Shown here: in pieces, positions 11,078 to 20,694 of the stretch
Position numbering within the stretch: position 1 is the stretch's first letter
How the letters are laid out: every line of letters starts with the position of its first letter
NCBI GenBank assembly: GCA_036498265.1
Contig: DASYFT010000018.1
Location: 1-64,000 of the forward strand
Direction of reading: 5' to 3'
Origin: Palsa-744 sp036498265
GTDB lineage: Bacteria; Actinomycetota; Thermoleophilia; Solirubrobacterales; Solirubrobacteraceae
Length of the DNA: 64,000 nt
Made by a program: the position numbers and the translations under genes
The notes under the pieces: model-generated
The model's input: the letters and a program-made list of their open reading frames with translations, nothing else
Told to the model about the DNA's origin: nothing
Databases searched by the model: none

Positions 11078-12355
11078 CTACCGATTACGCAGGCGCCATG
11101 CCATCCGCGACTGCAGCGACCACAGCTCGATGAAGCCGGGCGAGGCCGCCTGAGAGAACGCGCCGCCGGACTCGGCGAAGGAGGCGAGGCCGGCGTCGTA
11201 GACGGCGTTGGGCGAGGAGCGGGTGACGACCCGGGCGTTGCCCTTGTACAGCTCGATGCCGATCGTCCCGGTGACCTGCTCGTTGACGCGGTCCACGTAG
11301 GCGTCGAGGTCGCCGCGCAGCGGCTCCCACCAGAGGCCCGCGTAGACGAGGTAGGCCCACTGGCGGTCGAGCTGCGGCTTGAACTGGTTCTGGTGGATCG
11401 TGCAGACCAGGCGCTCGAGCTCCTGGTGTGCCGGCAGGATGATCGCCGCGGCCGGAGCCTCGTAGATGTCGCGCACCTTCAGGCCGACGATCCGGTCCTC
11501 GATGTGGTCGACGATCCCCACGCCGTTGCGTGCACCGATCTCGGCGACGCGTTCGATCAGCTCGACGAGCCCCAGCCGCTCGCCGTCCAGTGCCACGGGC
11601 AGCCCGCGCTCGAAGCCCAGCTCGATCCGCTCGGGCTCGTCCGGCGCCTGCACCGGAGGCGTGACGAGCTGGAAGACGTCTTCCTCGGGCGCGTGCTCGA
11701 GGTCCTCGATCCAGCGTCCCTCCGAGGAGCGTCCCCAGAGGTTGTCGTCGATCGAGTACGGCGGGGCGGACTCGGTGCCCTCGCCGGCGTGCGACTTGAT
11801 CGGGATGCCGTGCAGGCGCGCATAGGCGATCTCCTCCTCGCGCCCCATCCGCCAGGAGCGCACCGGGGCGATCACCCCCAGCTCGGGGGCGAGCGTGGCG
11901 ACGGTCGCCTCGATCCGGACCTGGTCGTTGCCCTTGCCGGTGCAGCCGTGGGCGATCGTGTCGCAGCCCGAGCTGCGCGCGTGCTCGACGGCGAGCTTGG
12001 CGATGAGCGGGCGCCCCAGCGCCGTGAACAGCGGATAGCCGCCCCCGTAGAGCGCATTGGCCTTGATCGCCGGCGCGACGTACTCGCGCGCGAACTCCTC
12101 GCGGGCGTCGACGACGTGGCAATCGAGTGCGCCCAGCTGGAGCGCCTTTGCCTTGATCACCTCGTAGTCCTCGCCCGGCTGTCCCAGGTTGACCGTCAGG
12201 CACACGACCTCGGCTCCGTACTGGTCCTGGATCCACTTGAGCATGACGCTCGTGTCCAGGCCGCCGGAGTAGAGCAGCAGGACGCGGCGGACCTGCTCGG
12301 GGTCCGCCTCGTAGGAGGCCGTGCGCGGCGCGGAGATCGGGTGCTCGCTGCTCAC
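11078..12355 (-). CDS. argG: Argininosuccinate synthase
   Basis: This 425-residue enzyme joins citrulline and aspartate using ATP, the seventh step of arginine biosynthesis. The P-loop pyrophosphatase motif is LLYSGGLDTSVMLKWI (about residues 28-43); other family landmarks are AHGCTGKGNDQVRIE (about 135) and GRSSEGRWIEDLE. A roughly 20-residue N-terminal extension (SSEHPISAPRTASYEAD) precedes the usual start. Its ATG overlaps the stop of the GNAT gene by four bases (12352-12355). argH does not follow, unlike many actinobacterial arg operons. Confidence 0.96.
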   Translation of the reverse strand: MSSEHPISAPRTASYEADPEQVRRVLLLYSGGLDTSVMLKWIQDQYGAEVVCLTVNLGQPGEDYEVIKAKALQLGALDCHVVDAREEFAREYVAPAIKANALYGGGYPLFTALGRPLIAKLAVEHARSSGCDTIAHGCTGKGNDQVRIEATVATLAPELGVIAPVRSWRMGREEEIAYARLHGIPIKSHAGEGTESAPPYSIDDNLWGRSSEGRWIEDLEHAPEEDVFQLVTPPVQAPDEPERIELGFERGLPVALDGERLGLVELIERVAEIGARNGVGIVDHIEDRIVGLKVRDIYEAPAAAIILPAHQELERLVCTIHQNQFKPQLDRQWAYLVYAGLWWEPLRGDLDAYVDRVNEQVTGTIGIELYKGNARVVTRSSPNAVYDAGLASFAESGGAFSQAASPGFIELWSLQSRMAWRLRNR

Positions 12356-12822
12356 CGGCGGGGAAGGCTACTGCGGCCGCGTTCCATCAGCGGATAGGCG
12401 GGCGGGGCGTCGCTGAAGCCGAGCTTGGCGTAGAGCCCCTGTGCATCGGCGGTGTGCAGCAGCCAGCGCACCTCGCGCGGGATCGCGGCGACGTCGCCGC
12501 CCGTCTCCCCCGCTCCCCCGTCGATTATCTCGCTCACCAGCTCGATCCCGAGCCCGCGTCCGCGATGGGCGGGGAGCACGTAGACATCGGCGAGATAGGC
12601 GACGGTCGCGAGGTCCGACACCGCACGCCCGAACCCCACCTGCTCATCCCCGAGATAGAGCCCGACCACGCGTGTGGACCCGCGGATCGCCCGCTCGACC
12701 AGCTCGCGCGAGCGGCCCGGCCCCCAGTAGGACTGCTCGCTGATGAACTGGTGCACCGCGTCGACGTCGACGCGGGCCGGGTCGTCGTCCAGCTCGAATC
12801 CATCCGCGAGCTCGCGTCGCAC
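12352..12822 (-). CDS. GNAT family N-acetyltransferase
   Basis: This is a 156-residue GNAT protein. The acetyl-CoA pyrophosphate loop is seen in LADVYVLPAHRGRGLGIELV (motif A R/Q-x-x-G-x-G/A at RGRGLG, about residues 86-97), followed by the C-terminal ADAQGLYAKLGF motif typical of the fold. It sits between argD (gap 3 bases) and argG (overlap 4 bases). That position could suggest N-acetylglutamate synthase, but argJ is present to recycle the acetyl group and the sequence looks like a general amine or amino-acid acetyltransferase. The substrate is unknown. Confidence 0.85.
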   Translation of the reverse strand: MRRELADGFELDDDPARVDVDAVHQFISEQSYWGPGRSRELVERAIRGSTRVVGLYLGDEQVGFGRAVSDLATVAYLADVYVLPAHRGRGLGIELVSEIIDGGAGETGGDVAAIPREVRWLLHTADAQGLYAKLGFSDAPPAYPLMERGRSSLPRR

Positions 12823-12825
12823 CGC

Positions 12826-13983
12826 TCATCCCTCCAGCGCGGCGGCAAGCCGCCCTATCGCCTCATCCACGTCCGCCTCGCCGATCGTCAGGGGCGGCAG
12901 CATCCGCAGCGTGCTCGGCCCGGTGGCGTTGACGACCAGGCGTTCCTGCAGGAGCGCCCGCCTTGCGAGCGCCGGGGCCGGCACGTCGAGCTCGCAGGCC
13001 AGCATCAGCCCGCGTCCGCGAACTCCGGCGACATGCGGCAGCGTCTCGAGCCCCGCCGCCAGCCGCTCGCCCAGCTCGCGCACGCGCCCGAGCAGCAGGG
13101 GGTCGTCGATCAGGTCGAGCACCTCCAGCGCCGCCGCCGCCACCACGGGCCCGCCGGCGAACGTCGAGCCGTGGTCGCCAGGCTGCAGGACGTCGGCCAG
13201 CCGCTCGCCGGTCACGAGCGCGCCGATCGGCAGGCCGCCGCCGAGCGCCTTGGCGGCGGTGAGCGCATCGGGGCGGACGCCCGTCTGCTCGTAGGCCCAC
13301 AGCGTGCCGGTGCGGCCCATTCCGCACTGGATCTCGTCGAACAGCAGCGCCGCGCCGTGCTCGTCGCAGGCGGCCCGCGCTGCGAGCAGCAGCTCCTCGG
13401 AGAGCACGTGCACGCCGGACTCACCCTGGATCGGCTCGAGCATCACGGCGGCGGTCTGCCCATCCACGGCCGCGGTGAGCGCCTCGGGCGTCGGATCGAC
13501 GGCGCGGAAGCCCGGGACCAAAGGCGCGAACGGGGCCTGCTTGGACTCTTGCGGGGTCGCCGACAGGGCGCCGTAGGTGCGCCCGTGGAAGGCGCCGTGC
13601 GCCACCACGACGTCCCCGCGGGGACGTGCCTTGCGGGCGAGCTTGATCGCGGCCTCGTTGGCCTCGGCGCCCGAGTTGCACAGATAGACCTTCCCCCCGA
13701 GGCTCGACCGGGACAGGCGTGCCGCCAGCCGCATCGCAGGCTCGGTGTAGAAGAGGTTGCTGGTATGCATCAGCCGCCCAACCTGCTCGCGCACGGCGCC
13801 GACGACGCGCGGATGGCAGTGCCCGACGCTCGTCACCGAGATCCCGCTCAGGAAGTCGAGGTACTCGTTGCCCTCCGCATCCCACAGCCGCGCGCCCTCG
13901 CCGCGGACGAACTCCACGGGCTGGCGGGCATAGGTGGGGATCACGCTGGAGCGCTCGAGCTCCTGCAGGTCGGCGAGGCTCAT
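12826..13983 (-). CDS. argD: Acetylornithine aminotransferase
   Basis: This is a 385-residue class III PLP aminotransferase converting N-acetylglutamate semialdehyde to N-acetylornithine. I start it at MSLADLQELERSSVIPTYAR; the frame is open for another 330 codons upstream, but that stretch is antiparallel-frame noise over argB, and this ATG overlaps the argB stop as ATGA. Landmarks: VYLCNSGAEANEAAIKLARK (about 97), LLFDEIQCGMGRTG (Asp binding PLP nitrogen), and the PLP lysine in DALTAAKALGGGLPIG (about 240). It belongs to the coupled argC-J-B-D set. Confidence 0.95.
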   Translation of the reverse strand: MSLADLQELERSSVIPTYARQPVEFVRGEGARLWDAEGNEYLDFLSGISVTSVGHCHPRVVGAVREQVGRLMHTSNLFYTEPAMRLAARLSRSSLGGKVYLCNSGAEANEAAIKLARKARPRGDVVVAHGAFHGRTYGALSATPQESKQAPFAPLVPGFRAVDPTPEALTAAVDGQTAAVMLEPIQGESGVHVLSEELLLAARAACDEHGAALLFDEIQCGMGRTGTLWAYEQTGVRPDALTAAKALGGGLPIGALVTGERLADVLQPGDHGSTFAGGPVVAAAALEVLDLIDDPLLLGRVRELGERLAAGLETLPHVAGVRGRGLMLACELDVPAPALARRALLQERLVVNATGPSTLRMLPPLTIGEADVDEAIGRLAAALEG

Positions 13984-14837
13984 CGATCCGGCCCGCCGGC
14001 CTCGATCTTGGTGCCGATGCCGGCGTCGGTGAACAGCTCGAGCAGCAGCGAGTGCGCCACCCGGCCGTCGAGGATGTGCGCAGCGCTGACGCCGTGGTTG
14101 ATCGCCTCGACGCATGCTTCGAGCTTCGGGCGCATGCCCCCGTCGAGGCTCGGCAGGGCCTCCTTGACACGACCGACGCCTGCCTGACCGATCAGGCTGG
14201 CGGCGTCGGAGGGGTCGGCCAGCCAGCCCGGCACGTCCGTGAGGAACACGACCTTGAAGGCACCGAGCGCTCCGGCCACTGCGCCGGCGGCCTCGTCGGC
14301 GTTGACGTTGTACGAGCGCCCCTCGCGGTCGGCGCCGACGGAGGCGATCACGGGGATGTAGTCGCTCGAGACGTGCTCGATGACGCCGATGTTGATCCGC
14401 TCGATGCGACCGACGAAGCCGATGTCCTCGCCACCGGGAGCCGCGCGGCGCTCGACCCCGAAGAGGGACCCGTCGTCGCCACACAGCCCGACCGCGGGCT
14501 GTCCGTGCCGGCTGAGGCGCAGGACGATCTCCTTGTTGACCTTGCCGACGAGCACCATCTTCGCTACCTCGACCGTCTCCTCGCCCGAGACCCGCAGGCC
14601 ACCCACGAATTCCACGGGCATGCCCAGGCGCTCCATGTAGCCGGTGATCTCCGGGCCCCCTCCATGGACGACGATCGGGTTGAGCCCGACGTACTTGAGC
14701 AGCACGACGTCGCGGGCGAACTCCTCGCGCAGTGCGGGATCCTCCATGGCCGCGCCGCCGTACTTGATCACGACCGTCTTGCCGTGGAACTGCCTGATGT
14801 ACGGCAGCGCCTCGAGCAGGGTGCCGACGTCGCGCAT
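13980..14837 (-). CDS. argB: Acetylglutamate kinase
   Basis: This is a 285-residue amino-acid kinase phosphorylating N-acetylglutamate, the second arginine step and the usual feedback-control point. Family motifs are VVIKYGGAAM (Lys of the phosphate site, about residues 22-31), IVVHGGGPEITGYMERLG (about 54-71), NVNADEAAGAVAGALGA (about 195) and LDGGMRPKLEACVEAI. The N-terminus is short, lacking the long helix seen in some arginine-inhibited hexameric enzymes, although a partial helix is present. Its start shares one base with the argJ stop and its stop overlaps argD as ATGA. Confidence 0.96.
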   Translation of the reverse strand: MRDVGTLLEALPYIRQFHGKTVVIKYGGAAMEDPALREEFARDVVLLKYVGLNPIVVHGGGPEITGYMERLGMPVEFVGGLRVSGEETVEVAKMVLVGKVNKEIVLRLSRHGQPAVGLCGDDGSLFGVERRAAPGGEDIGFVGRIERINIGVIEHVSSDYIPVIASVGADREGRSYNVNADEAAGAVAGALGAFKVVFLTDVPGWLADPSDAASLIGQAGVGRVKEALPSLDGGMRPKLEACVEAINHGVSAAHILDGRVAHSLLLELFTDAGIGTKIEAGGPDR

Positions 14838-16120
14838 CAGGTCGTGTACTCCGCGTTGATCCTGACGTACTCGTGCGAGAGGTCGGAGAAGAACACCTCG
14901 GTCTCGGCGCCGTCGCCGGGCAGGGCGATCTCGTACTCGACCTCCGGCGCCTGCACCGCACGCGCGACCGCATCCTCGTCATACGGGATCGCGGCTCCGG
15001 CGGAGCACACCTGCACCCCCTCGATCGCCACGTCGATGGCCAGCGGCACCGGGTGCGCAGGGGCCGTCAGGGCGCCGCCGACGGCTTGGACGATCCGTCC
15101 CCAGTTGGGGTCCGCGCCGTTCAGCGCCGCCTTGACCAGCGGGGAGTTGGCGACCGCCCGCGCGGCCGTCTCGACGGTCTCGGGGTGGCCACCGCCGACC
15201 ACCACGCGGGCGATCCGCCCGGCCCCCTCGCCGTCGGCGACCATCATCACGGCGAGTTGGCGCAGGAGCGCGTCGAGCGCCTCTCCGAAGCGCAGCTCGT
15301 CCTCGCTCTCGGGCGTGATTCGCACGCCGCTGGCACCGGAGGACATGAGGATCGCCGTGTCGTTGGTCGACAGCTGGCCGTCCACCGAGGCGCGATCGAA
15401 GGAGCGCTTGACGCAGACCCCCAGCAGCAGGTCGGCCGTGTCCGGGTCCATCGCGGCATCGGTCTCGATGAAGCAGAGCATCGTTGCGAAGCGCGGCGAG
15501 ATCATGCCGGCGCCCTTGCACTGCGCGCTCAGCCGGACGGTGCCGGAGGGCAGCTGCACCTCGAGGTTGGCCCGCTTCTCCAGCGCGTCGGTCGTTTCGA
15601 TCGCCCGCTGGAAGTCCTGGTCGCCGTGCACGTCCAGCTGCGAGCGTGCAGCGAGGATCCCCTTCAGCACCGCCTCGACGGGAAGGTGGTGGCTGATGCT
15701 CCCGGTCGAGGCGAGCGCCACCCTGTCGGGCTCGACGCCGGCGGCGAGCGCCGCCGCGCCCTGGGTCTTGGCCGCGTCGTCGAGCCCGCGGCGCCCCGTC
15801 GCGGCGTTGGCGCAGCCCGAGTTGACAAGCACCGCCCGCAGCGAGTCCAGGCGGCATCGCTCGAGGCTGACGAGGACCGGGGCGGCCGGCGTGCCCGTCG
15901 CCGTGAAGCGGGCCGCACTCACCGCCGTGTCGGTGATGCACAGCAGCAGCCCGACGTCCGGCTTGCCGCTCTGCTTGATGCCGGCCGCGACGCCGGCCGC
16001 GCGGAAGCCGCCCGGAAGGCCCGCGTCGCCGGGGAGCTCCCGAACGTGCGCCGGCGCGGGGACCCAGCGCGAGCGGAAGAAGGGCGGCGAGCCGGCCTGC
16101 GTTGCGCCTGTCCGGCTCAT
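14837..16120 (-). CDS. argJ: Bifunctional ornithine acetyltransferase / N-acetylglutamate synthase
   Basis: This 427-residue Ntn-fold enzyme transfers the acetyl group from acetylornithine to glutamate and so closes the acetyl cycle. The self-cleavage site is the Thr in SPRFATMLCFIETDA, preceded by the conserved AQCKGAGMI (about residues 175-195); cleavage before Thr gives alpha and beta chains. NSGCANAATG (oxyanion region, about 100) is also present. It overlaps argC (4 bases) and argB (1 base). The presence of ArgJ explains why no separate argE/argA is needed nearby. Whether it also uses acetyl-CoA cannot be told from sequence. Confidence 0.95.
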   Translation of the reverse strand: MSRTGATQAGSPPFFRSRWVPAPAHVRELPGDAGLPGGFRAAGVAAGIKQSGKPDVGLLLCITDTAVSAARFTATGTPAAPVLVSLERCRLDSLRAVLVNSGCANAATGRRGLDDAAKTQGAAALAAGVEPDRVALASTGSISHHLPVEAVLKGILAARSQLDVHGDQDFQRAIETTDALEKRANLEVQLPSGTVRLSAQCKGAGMISPRFATMLCFIETDAAMDPDTADLLLGVCVKRSFDRASVDGQLSTNDTAILMSSGASGVRITPESEDELRFGEALDALLRQLAVMMVADGEGAGRIARVVVGGGHPETVETAARAVANSPLVKAALNGADPNWGRIVQAVGGALTAPAHPVPLAIDVAIEGVQVCSAGAAIPYDEDAVARAVQAPEVEYEIALPGDGAETEVFFSDLSHEYVRINAEYTT

Positions 16121-17181
16121 GCCAGCCCCGCCGCCTCGGGCAGGCCGAACATCACGTTGAGGTTCTGCACGGCCTGCGAGGAGGTCCCCTTCCAGAGGTT
16201 GTCGAGAGCGCCGAACGCGATGATCTTGCCGGTGTGCTCATCTGCTGCGACGAAGACCCGGCAGTAGTTGGTCTCGCGAACCTCGCGTACGCCGGGCGGC
16301 GTCTGGACCAGCTCGACGAAGGGCTCGCCGGCATAGGCCTCGGTGTACAGCTCTCGAAGCTCGGCCGCCCCGACGGCGCGGCGCGGCGTTACGTAGCAGC
16401 TCACCATCTCGCCCTGGTCGAGCGGCACCAGGTGCGCCTGGAACTGGACGGTGAGGGCGCCGTCGGCGTCGCTGCCGCCTCCCTCGGCGGCGGCCGCGAG
16501 CGCCAGCTGCTCCTCGATCTCCGGCGTGTGCCTGTGCGCCGCGACCTTGTAGGGCAGGATGTTCTCCGCCGCCATCGACAGGTGCGTCGTCTCGTCGAAC
16601 GCCCGGCCGGCACCGGAGATGCCCTGCTTGGCGTCGATCACGAGATCGGCGATCAGGCCGGCGCGGGCCAGCGGCGCGAGCGCGAGCACCGACGCGGTCG
16701 GGTAGCAGCCCGGATTGGCGACGATCGCCGCGCCGGCGATCCGCTCGCGGTGCAGCTCGGTCAGCCCATAGACCGCCTCCGAGAGCAGGTCCGGGCGCGG
16801 ATGCTCGCCGTACCAGCGCTCGTAGGTGGCAAGCGAGCCGAGCCGGAAGTCGGCGCTCAGGTCGACAACGCGGGCGCCGCGCTCGCGCAGCTCTCCGACG
16901 GTGGGAGCCGCGGCGGCGTGCGGGTAGGCGACGACCGCAGCGTCGATCGTCCCGCCGTGCTCGGGGTCCAGCGGCTCGATCTCCAGGGGGACGCGGTAGC
17001 GCGGGTAGAGCTCGTCGAGGCGCCGGCCGACCTCGGAGCGCCCGGTCACGGCCGTGAGCTCGAAGCCCGGATGACGCCAGAGCAGGTGGGCGGCGAGCGC
17101 CCCCGCGAATCCCGTGGCGCCGGCGACAAGCACCCGCGGCGAGCCGGGGGCGTGCGGCTGGGAGGACACCGCGCTAGCCAC
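16117..17181 (-). CDS. argC: N-acetyl-gamma-glutamyl-phosphate reductase
   Basis: This is a 354-residue NADPH-dependent reductase of the third arginine step. It has the nucleotide-binding VLVAGATGFAGALAAHLLWRH (about residues 17-37), the catalytic cysteine in IVANPGCYPTASVLAL (about 155) and the conserved KQGISGAGRAFDETTH and AHRHTPEIEEQ segments. The GTG start at 17179-17181 lies inside the last codons of pheT (8-base overlap), so argC is coupled to pheST rather than opening its own transcript. No Arg box was recognised. Confidence 0.95.
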   Translation of the reverse strand: MASAVSSQPHAPGSPRVLVAGATGFAGALAAHLLWRHPGFELTAVTGRSEVGRRLDELYPRYRVPLEIEPLDPEHGGTIDAAVVAYPHAAAAPTVGELRERGARVVDLSADFRLGSLATYERWYGEHPRPDLLSEAVYGLTELHRERIAGAAIVANPGCYPTASVLALAPLARAGLIADLVIDAKQGISGAGRAFDETTHLSMAAENILPYKVAAHRHTPEIEEQLALAAAAEGGGSDADGALTVQFQAHLVPLDQGEMVSCYVTPRRAVGAAELRELYTEAYAGEPFVELVQTPPGVREVRETNYCRVFVAADEHTGKIIAFGALDNLWKGTSSQAVQNLNVMFGLPEAAGLA

Positions 17182-19630
17182 GCAGCTCGCCCCCCATCTC
17201 GCCGAGCGCGGCGACGATCCGCTCGCGCAGCGGCGCGACGTCCTCGTCGGTCAGCGTCCGATCGCGGGCGCGGAAGGTGAGCGTGAGGGCCAGCGAGCGC
17301 CTGCCCTCGCCGACCTGCTCACCGGCGTAGACGTCGAAGATGTCGGCGTCCTCGAGCATCTCGCCGGCGGCCTCGCGGACGGCCTCGAGGATCTCGCCCG
17401 CAGCGACCTGCTCGGGCAGCGTGACGGCCAGGTCCTGGCGGAGCGCCGGCACGGAGGCGAGCTCGCTGAAGCCGGCGACTGCCGGCGCCGCGGCGGCCAA
17501 CCTGCCCACGTCGATCGTGAACACGGCGGTGCGCCCCAGGTCCCAGGCTCCGGCGACGAGCGGGTGCAGCTCGCCGAGGAACCCCAGCGTCTCGCCTCCG
17601 GCCAGCACCGCCGCCGCGCGGCCCGGATGCAGGAACGGCCGGCTCGCCTCCCGTACCGACCACCGCAGGTGGAAGTGGTCGAGGAGCGCTGCCAGGAGCG
17701 CCTTGGCCGCGAAGAAGTCCACCTCGTCATCCGTCCCCCGCCAGGAGCGCGGCGCGAGGCGTCCGCTGAGCAGGGCGCCGAGCGCGTGGTGCTCCTCGGC
17801 TGCGCCGGGCTCGCCGTCCCGCGGCGCGCGGTAGACGGTGCCGGACTCGAAGATGGCGACGTCCGGGCCGTTGCGGGCGACGTTGTGCCCGGCTGCGTCG
17901 AGCAGCGAGCCCAGGAGCGTCGGGCGGAGGATCGACTGGCTCTCCGAGATCGGGTTTTCGACGGCGATGACGCGGCGCATCTCGTCGCCTGGCGGCAGCC
18001 GCAGCCGGTCCAGCAGCACGGGGTCGGCGAAGCTCCAGCCGACGATCTCGTGAAGGCCCCGCCCGACGAGAGCGTCCTCGGCCTCGCGCCTCACTCGCTG
18101 GGCATGCGTGAGCCGGCCGGCGGCGCCGCGGCGTGCCGGCAGCGTGGCCGGCAGGCGCTCGAGGCCGTCGATCCGGGCGACCTCCTCGATGAGGTCGATC
18201 TCTCGCGTCACATCGGCTCTCCGCAGCGGCGGCACGGTGACGTCGAGCCCATCGCCGGCGGGCTGGGTGGCGAAGTCCAGGGCGTTCAGGATCTGCTCCT
18301 GGCGATCCCGTGCGACGGCCACGCCGAGGATCGCCTGCACGCGCTGCTCGCGCAGGCGGATCACCTGCGGCTCCGGCGGCGGCTCGCCGACGTCGATCGT
18401 GCCCGGCGCCACGCGGGCGCCGCACAGCTCGATCATCAGCTGCGTCGCGACGGCCTGGGCGTACATGCACTGCTCGGGCTGAAGGCCCTTCTCGAAGCGA
18501 CTCGAGGCCTCACTGCGAAGACCGAGCGCGGCGGAGGTGCGGTGGATGTTGGGGCCGTCCCACGTGGCTGCCTCGAGCAGCACGCGGGTGGTGTCGGGGG
18601 CGACCTCCGAGCGCGCGCCCCCCATCAGGCCGGCAATCGACGTCGGCCCGTCGGCGTCCTCGATCAGCACCATCTCGCCGTCGAGGGTGCGCGTCTGGCC
18701 GTCGAGCGTCTGGACCTGCTCGCCGTCGCCTGCCCTGCGCACCGTCAGCCGGCCGCCGGCGACCCGGTCGAGGTCGAAGGCGTGCAGGGGCTGCCCGGTG
18801 AGCAGCATCACGTAGTTGGTGATGTCGACGACGTTGTTGATCGGTCGCTGCCCGGCCGCCGAGAGCCGGGCCCTCAGCCACAGCGGAGATGGAGCGATGG
18901 TGACCTCCTCGAACACGCGCGCTGTGAAGCGGGGGCACAGGTCGGGGCACTCGACGGTCACCTCGGCGACGGAGACGGGACCGGCCGAGCCGGGGTCCTC
19001 ACGCCAGGGAGGGTTCGCGAGCGCGGCGCCGGTGGCGGCGTGCAACTCGCGCGCGACCCCGTAGACGGCGAGACAGTCGGGTCGGTTGGGCGTGATCTCG
19101 AGCTCGAGCACGTCGGTTTCGATCGGAAGCACGTCCGCCAGCGGCGTGCCAGGGCGCGGCGCCTCGCCGGAGCGGACAGCTGCGGAGCCCTGCGTCTCCT
19201 CGTCCAGCACGAGGATCCCGTCGGCCGGCGCGCCGGGGTCGATCCCGAGCTCGCTCTCGGCGAGGATCATGCCTTCGGAGGCGACGCCCCGGAGCTCGAC
19301 ACGCCGCAGCTCGCTGCCGTCGGGCATCACGGCTCCGGGGCGGGCGACCGCGACGGTCTGCCCGGCGGCCACGTTGGGGGCGCCGCAGACGATGCTCGCG
19401 GGCTCGCCGCCGTCGTCCCCGAGGTCCACCTCGCAGACCTTCAGGCGGTCGGCGTCGGGGTGCTGCTCGGCCGTCAGGACGCGACCGACGACGAAGCGCT
19501 CGGGCGCGGAGACGCCCTGGTGGTGGATCGCCTCGACCTTGGTGCCGGTCATCGTCAGGCGCTCCTCGATGCCGCGCACGTCCAGGTCGGGGTCGCAGTA
19601 CTCGCGCAGCCAGCTCAGCGGGACGAGCAT
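17174..19630 (-). CDS. pheT: Phenylalanine--tRNA ligase beta subunit
   Basis: This 818-residue non-catalytic but editing subunit forms an alpha2-beta2 enzyme with PheS. Domains seen: N-terminal tRNA-binding OB-fold (VGRVLTAEQHPDADRLKVCE, about residues 47-66), B3/4 editing region (FDLDRVAGGRLTVRRA, VLIEDADGPTSIAGLMGG, about 280-340), B5 DNA-binding-like fold, catalytic-like core, and a C-terminal ferredoxin anticodon-binding domain (RQDLAVTLPEQV to TLTFRARDRTLTDEDV). Full length. It overlaps pheS by one base. Confidence 0.96.
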   Translation of the reverse strand: MLVPLSWLREYCDPDLDVRGIEERLTMTGTKVEAIHHQGVSAPERFVVGRVLTAEQHPDADRLKVCEVDLGDDGGEPASIVCGAPNVAAGQTVAVARPGAVMPDGSELRRVELRGVASEGMILAESELGIDPGAPADGILVLDEETQGSAAVRSGEAPRPGTPLADVLPIETDVLELEITPNRPDCLAVYGVARELHAATGAALANPPWREDPGSAGPVSVAEVTVECPDLCPRFTARVFEEVTIAPSPLWLRARLSAAGQRPINNVVDITNYVMLLTGQPLHAFDLDRVAGGRLTVRRAGDGEQVQTLDGQTRTLDGEMVLIEDADGPTSIAGLMGGARSEVAPDTTRVLLEAATWDGPNIHRTSAALGLRSEASSRFEKGLQPEQCMYAQAVATQLMIELCGARVAPGTIDVGEPPPEPQVIRLREQRVQAILGVAVARDRQEQILNALDFATQPAGDGLDVTVPPLRRADVTREIDLIEEVARIDGLERLPATLPARRGAAGRLTHAQRVRREAEDALVGRGLHEIVGWSFADPVLLDRLRLPPGDEMRRVIAVENPISESQSILRPTLLGSLLDAAGHNVARNGPDVAIFESGTVYRAPRDGEPGAAEEHHALGALLSGRLAPRSWRGTDDEVDFFAAKALLAALLDHFHLRWSVREASRPFLHPGRAAAVLAGGETLGFLGELHPLVAGAWDLGRTAVFTIDVGRLAAAAPAVAGFSELASVPALRQDLAVTLPEQVAAGEILEAVREAAGEMLEDADIFDVYAGEQVGEGRRSLALTLTFRARDRTLTDEDVAPLRERIVAALGEMGGELRG

Positions 19631-20694
19631 CAGAACTGCTCCAGTAGGCGGAGATCGTTGTCGTAGAGCAGGCGCAGGTCCGGGATGCCGTGCTTGAGCA
19701 TCGCCATCCGCTCGACGCCCAGCCCCCAGGCGAACCCCTGCACCCTCTCGGGGTCGTAGCCGGGCGCGTTGGCCTCGGTCGTCGGGACGTGCTCGTAGAC
19801 GTTGGGGTCGACCTCGCCGGCGCCGAGGATCTCGAGCCAGCCCTCGCCCTTGCAGAGCGGGCAGCGCGACCCGTCGGCCACGTAGCCCTTGCCGGAGCAG
19901 TTGAAGCAGGACACGTCGACCTCGACGGAGGGCTCGGTGAAGGGGAAGAAGTGCGGGCGCAGGCGCACCTCGCGCTCGCCTCCGAAGAACGCGCGGGCGA
20001 AGTGCAGCAGCGTCCCCTTGAGGTCGGCCAGCGTGATGTCCTCGTCGACGGCCAGCCCCTCGATCTGATGGAACTGGGGCGTGTGGGTCGCGTCGAGGTC
20101 GTGCCGGTAGACCCGCCCCGGGACCACGACGTAGAGCGGCGGCGGATGCTGCTCCATCGCTCGCACCTGCATCGGCGAGGTGTGCGTCCGCAGCACGACC
20201 TCCGGCGAGACGTAGAACGTGTCGCTGCGCGCCCGTGCCGGGTGGGTGGGGCTGTGGTTGAGCGCGTCGAAGTTGTAGTGGACGGTCTCGACCTCCGGGC
20301 CTTCGATCACGGTGAAGCCCAGCCCCAGGAAGATGTCTTCGAGCTCGCGGCGCGTGGAGCTGATGGCGTGCAGGCGTCCGAGCGGCTGCGGGGGTGCGCC
20401 GGGGAGCGTCACGTCCACCCGGTCGGACTCGAGTCGCTCCTCGAGCTCGCTTGCGCCCAGCTGCTCGGCGCGCGCTGCCAGCAGCGTCTCGAGCGCCTGG
20501 CGTGCCTCATTGGCCGACTTGCCGACCCGCCCACGCTGCTCAGGCTCGAGCGTCGCGACCGCACGCAGCATCTGCGGCAGCTCGGCCTTTCGGCCGAGGT
20601 AGCGAAGGCGCAGCAGCTCGAGCGCGTCCGTCGAGCCGGCCGCCGAGATCTCACTCGCGGCCTCGGCGCGGAGCTCCTCGATGCGCTCGATCAT
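19630..20694 (-). CDS. pheS: Phenylalanine--tRNA ligase alpha subunit
   Basis: This is the 354-residue class II catalytic subunit. An N-terminal coiled coil (residues 1-90) precedes the core with motif 2 (RAMEQHPPPLYVVVPGRVYR) and motif 3 (WGLGVERMAMLKHGIPDLR). An insertion, SCFNCSGKGYVADGSRCPLC, carries two CxxC pairs and is a likely zinc knuckle, a variant found in many non-proteobacterial PheS. Its start overlaps the stop of the upstream methyltransferase by four bases (20691-20694). Confidence 0.96.
   Translation of the reverse strand: MIERIEELRAEAASEISAAGSTDALELLRLRYLGRKAELPQMLRAVATLEPEQRGRVGKSANEARQALETLLAARAEQLGASELEERLESDRVDVTLPGAPPQPLGRLHAISSTRRELEDIFLGLGFTVIEGPEVETVHYNFDALNHSPTHPARARSDTFYVSPEVVLRTHTSPMQVRAMEQHPPPLYVVVPGRVYRHDLDATHTPQFHQIEGLAVDEDITLADLKGTLLHFARAFFGGEREVRLRPHFFPFTEPSVEVDVSCFNCSGKGYVADGSRCPLCKGEGWLEILGAGEVDPNVYEHVPTTEANAPGYDPERVQGFAWGLGVERMAMLKHGIPDLRLLYDNDLRLLEQF

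Noticed and set aside
12352..12822. N-acetylglutamate synthase (argA) for the GNAT gene
   Set aside because: The neighbourhood fits, but the sequence shows only generic GNAT motifs and ArgJ already supplies acetylglutamate. The specific name is not supported.
12826..14982. 718-residue version of ArgD
   Set aside because: The added N-terminal 330 residues are an out-of-frame reading of argB. The ATG at 13983 with ATGA overlap gives the normal ArgD length.
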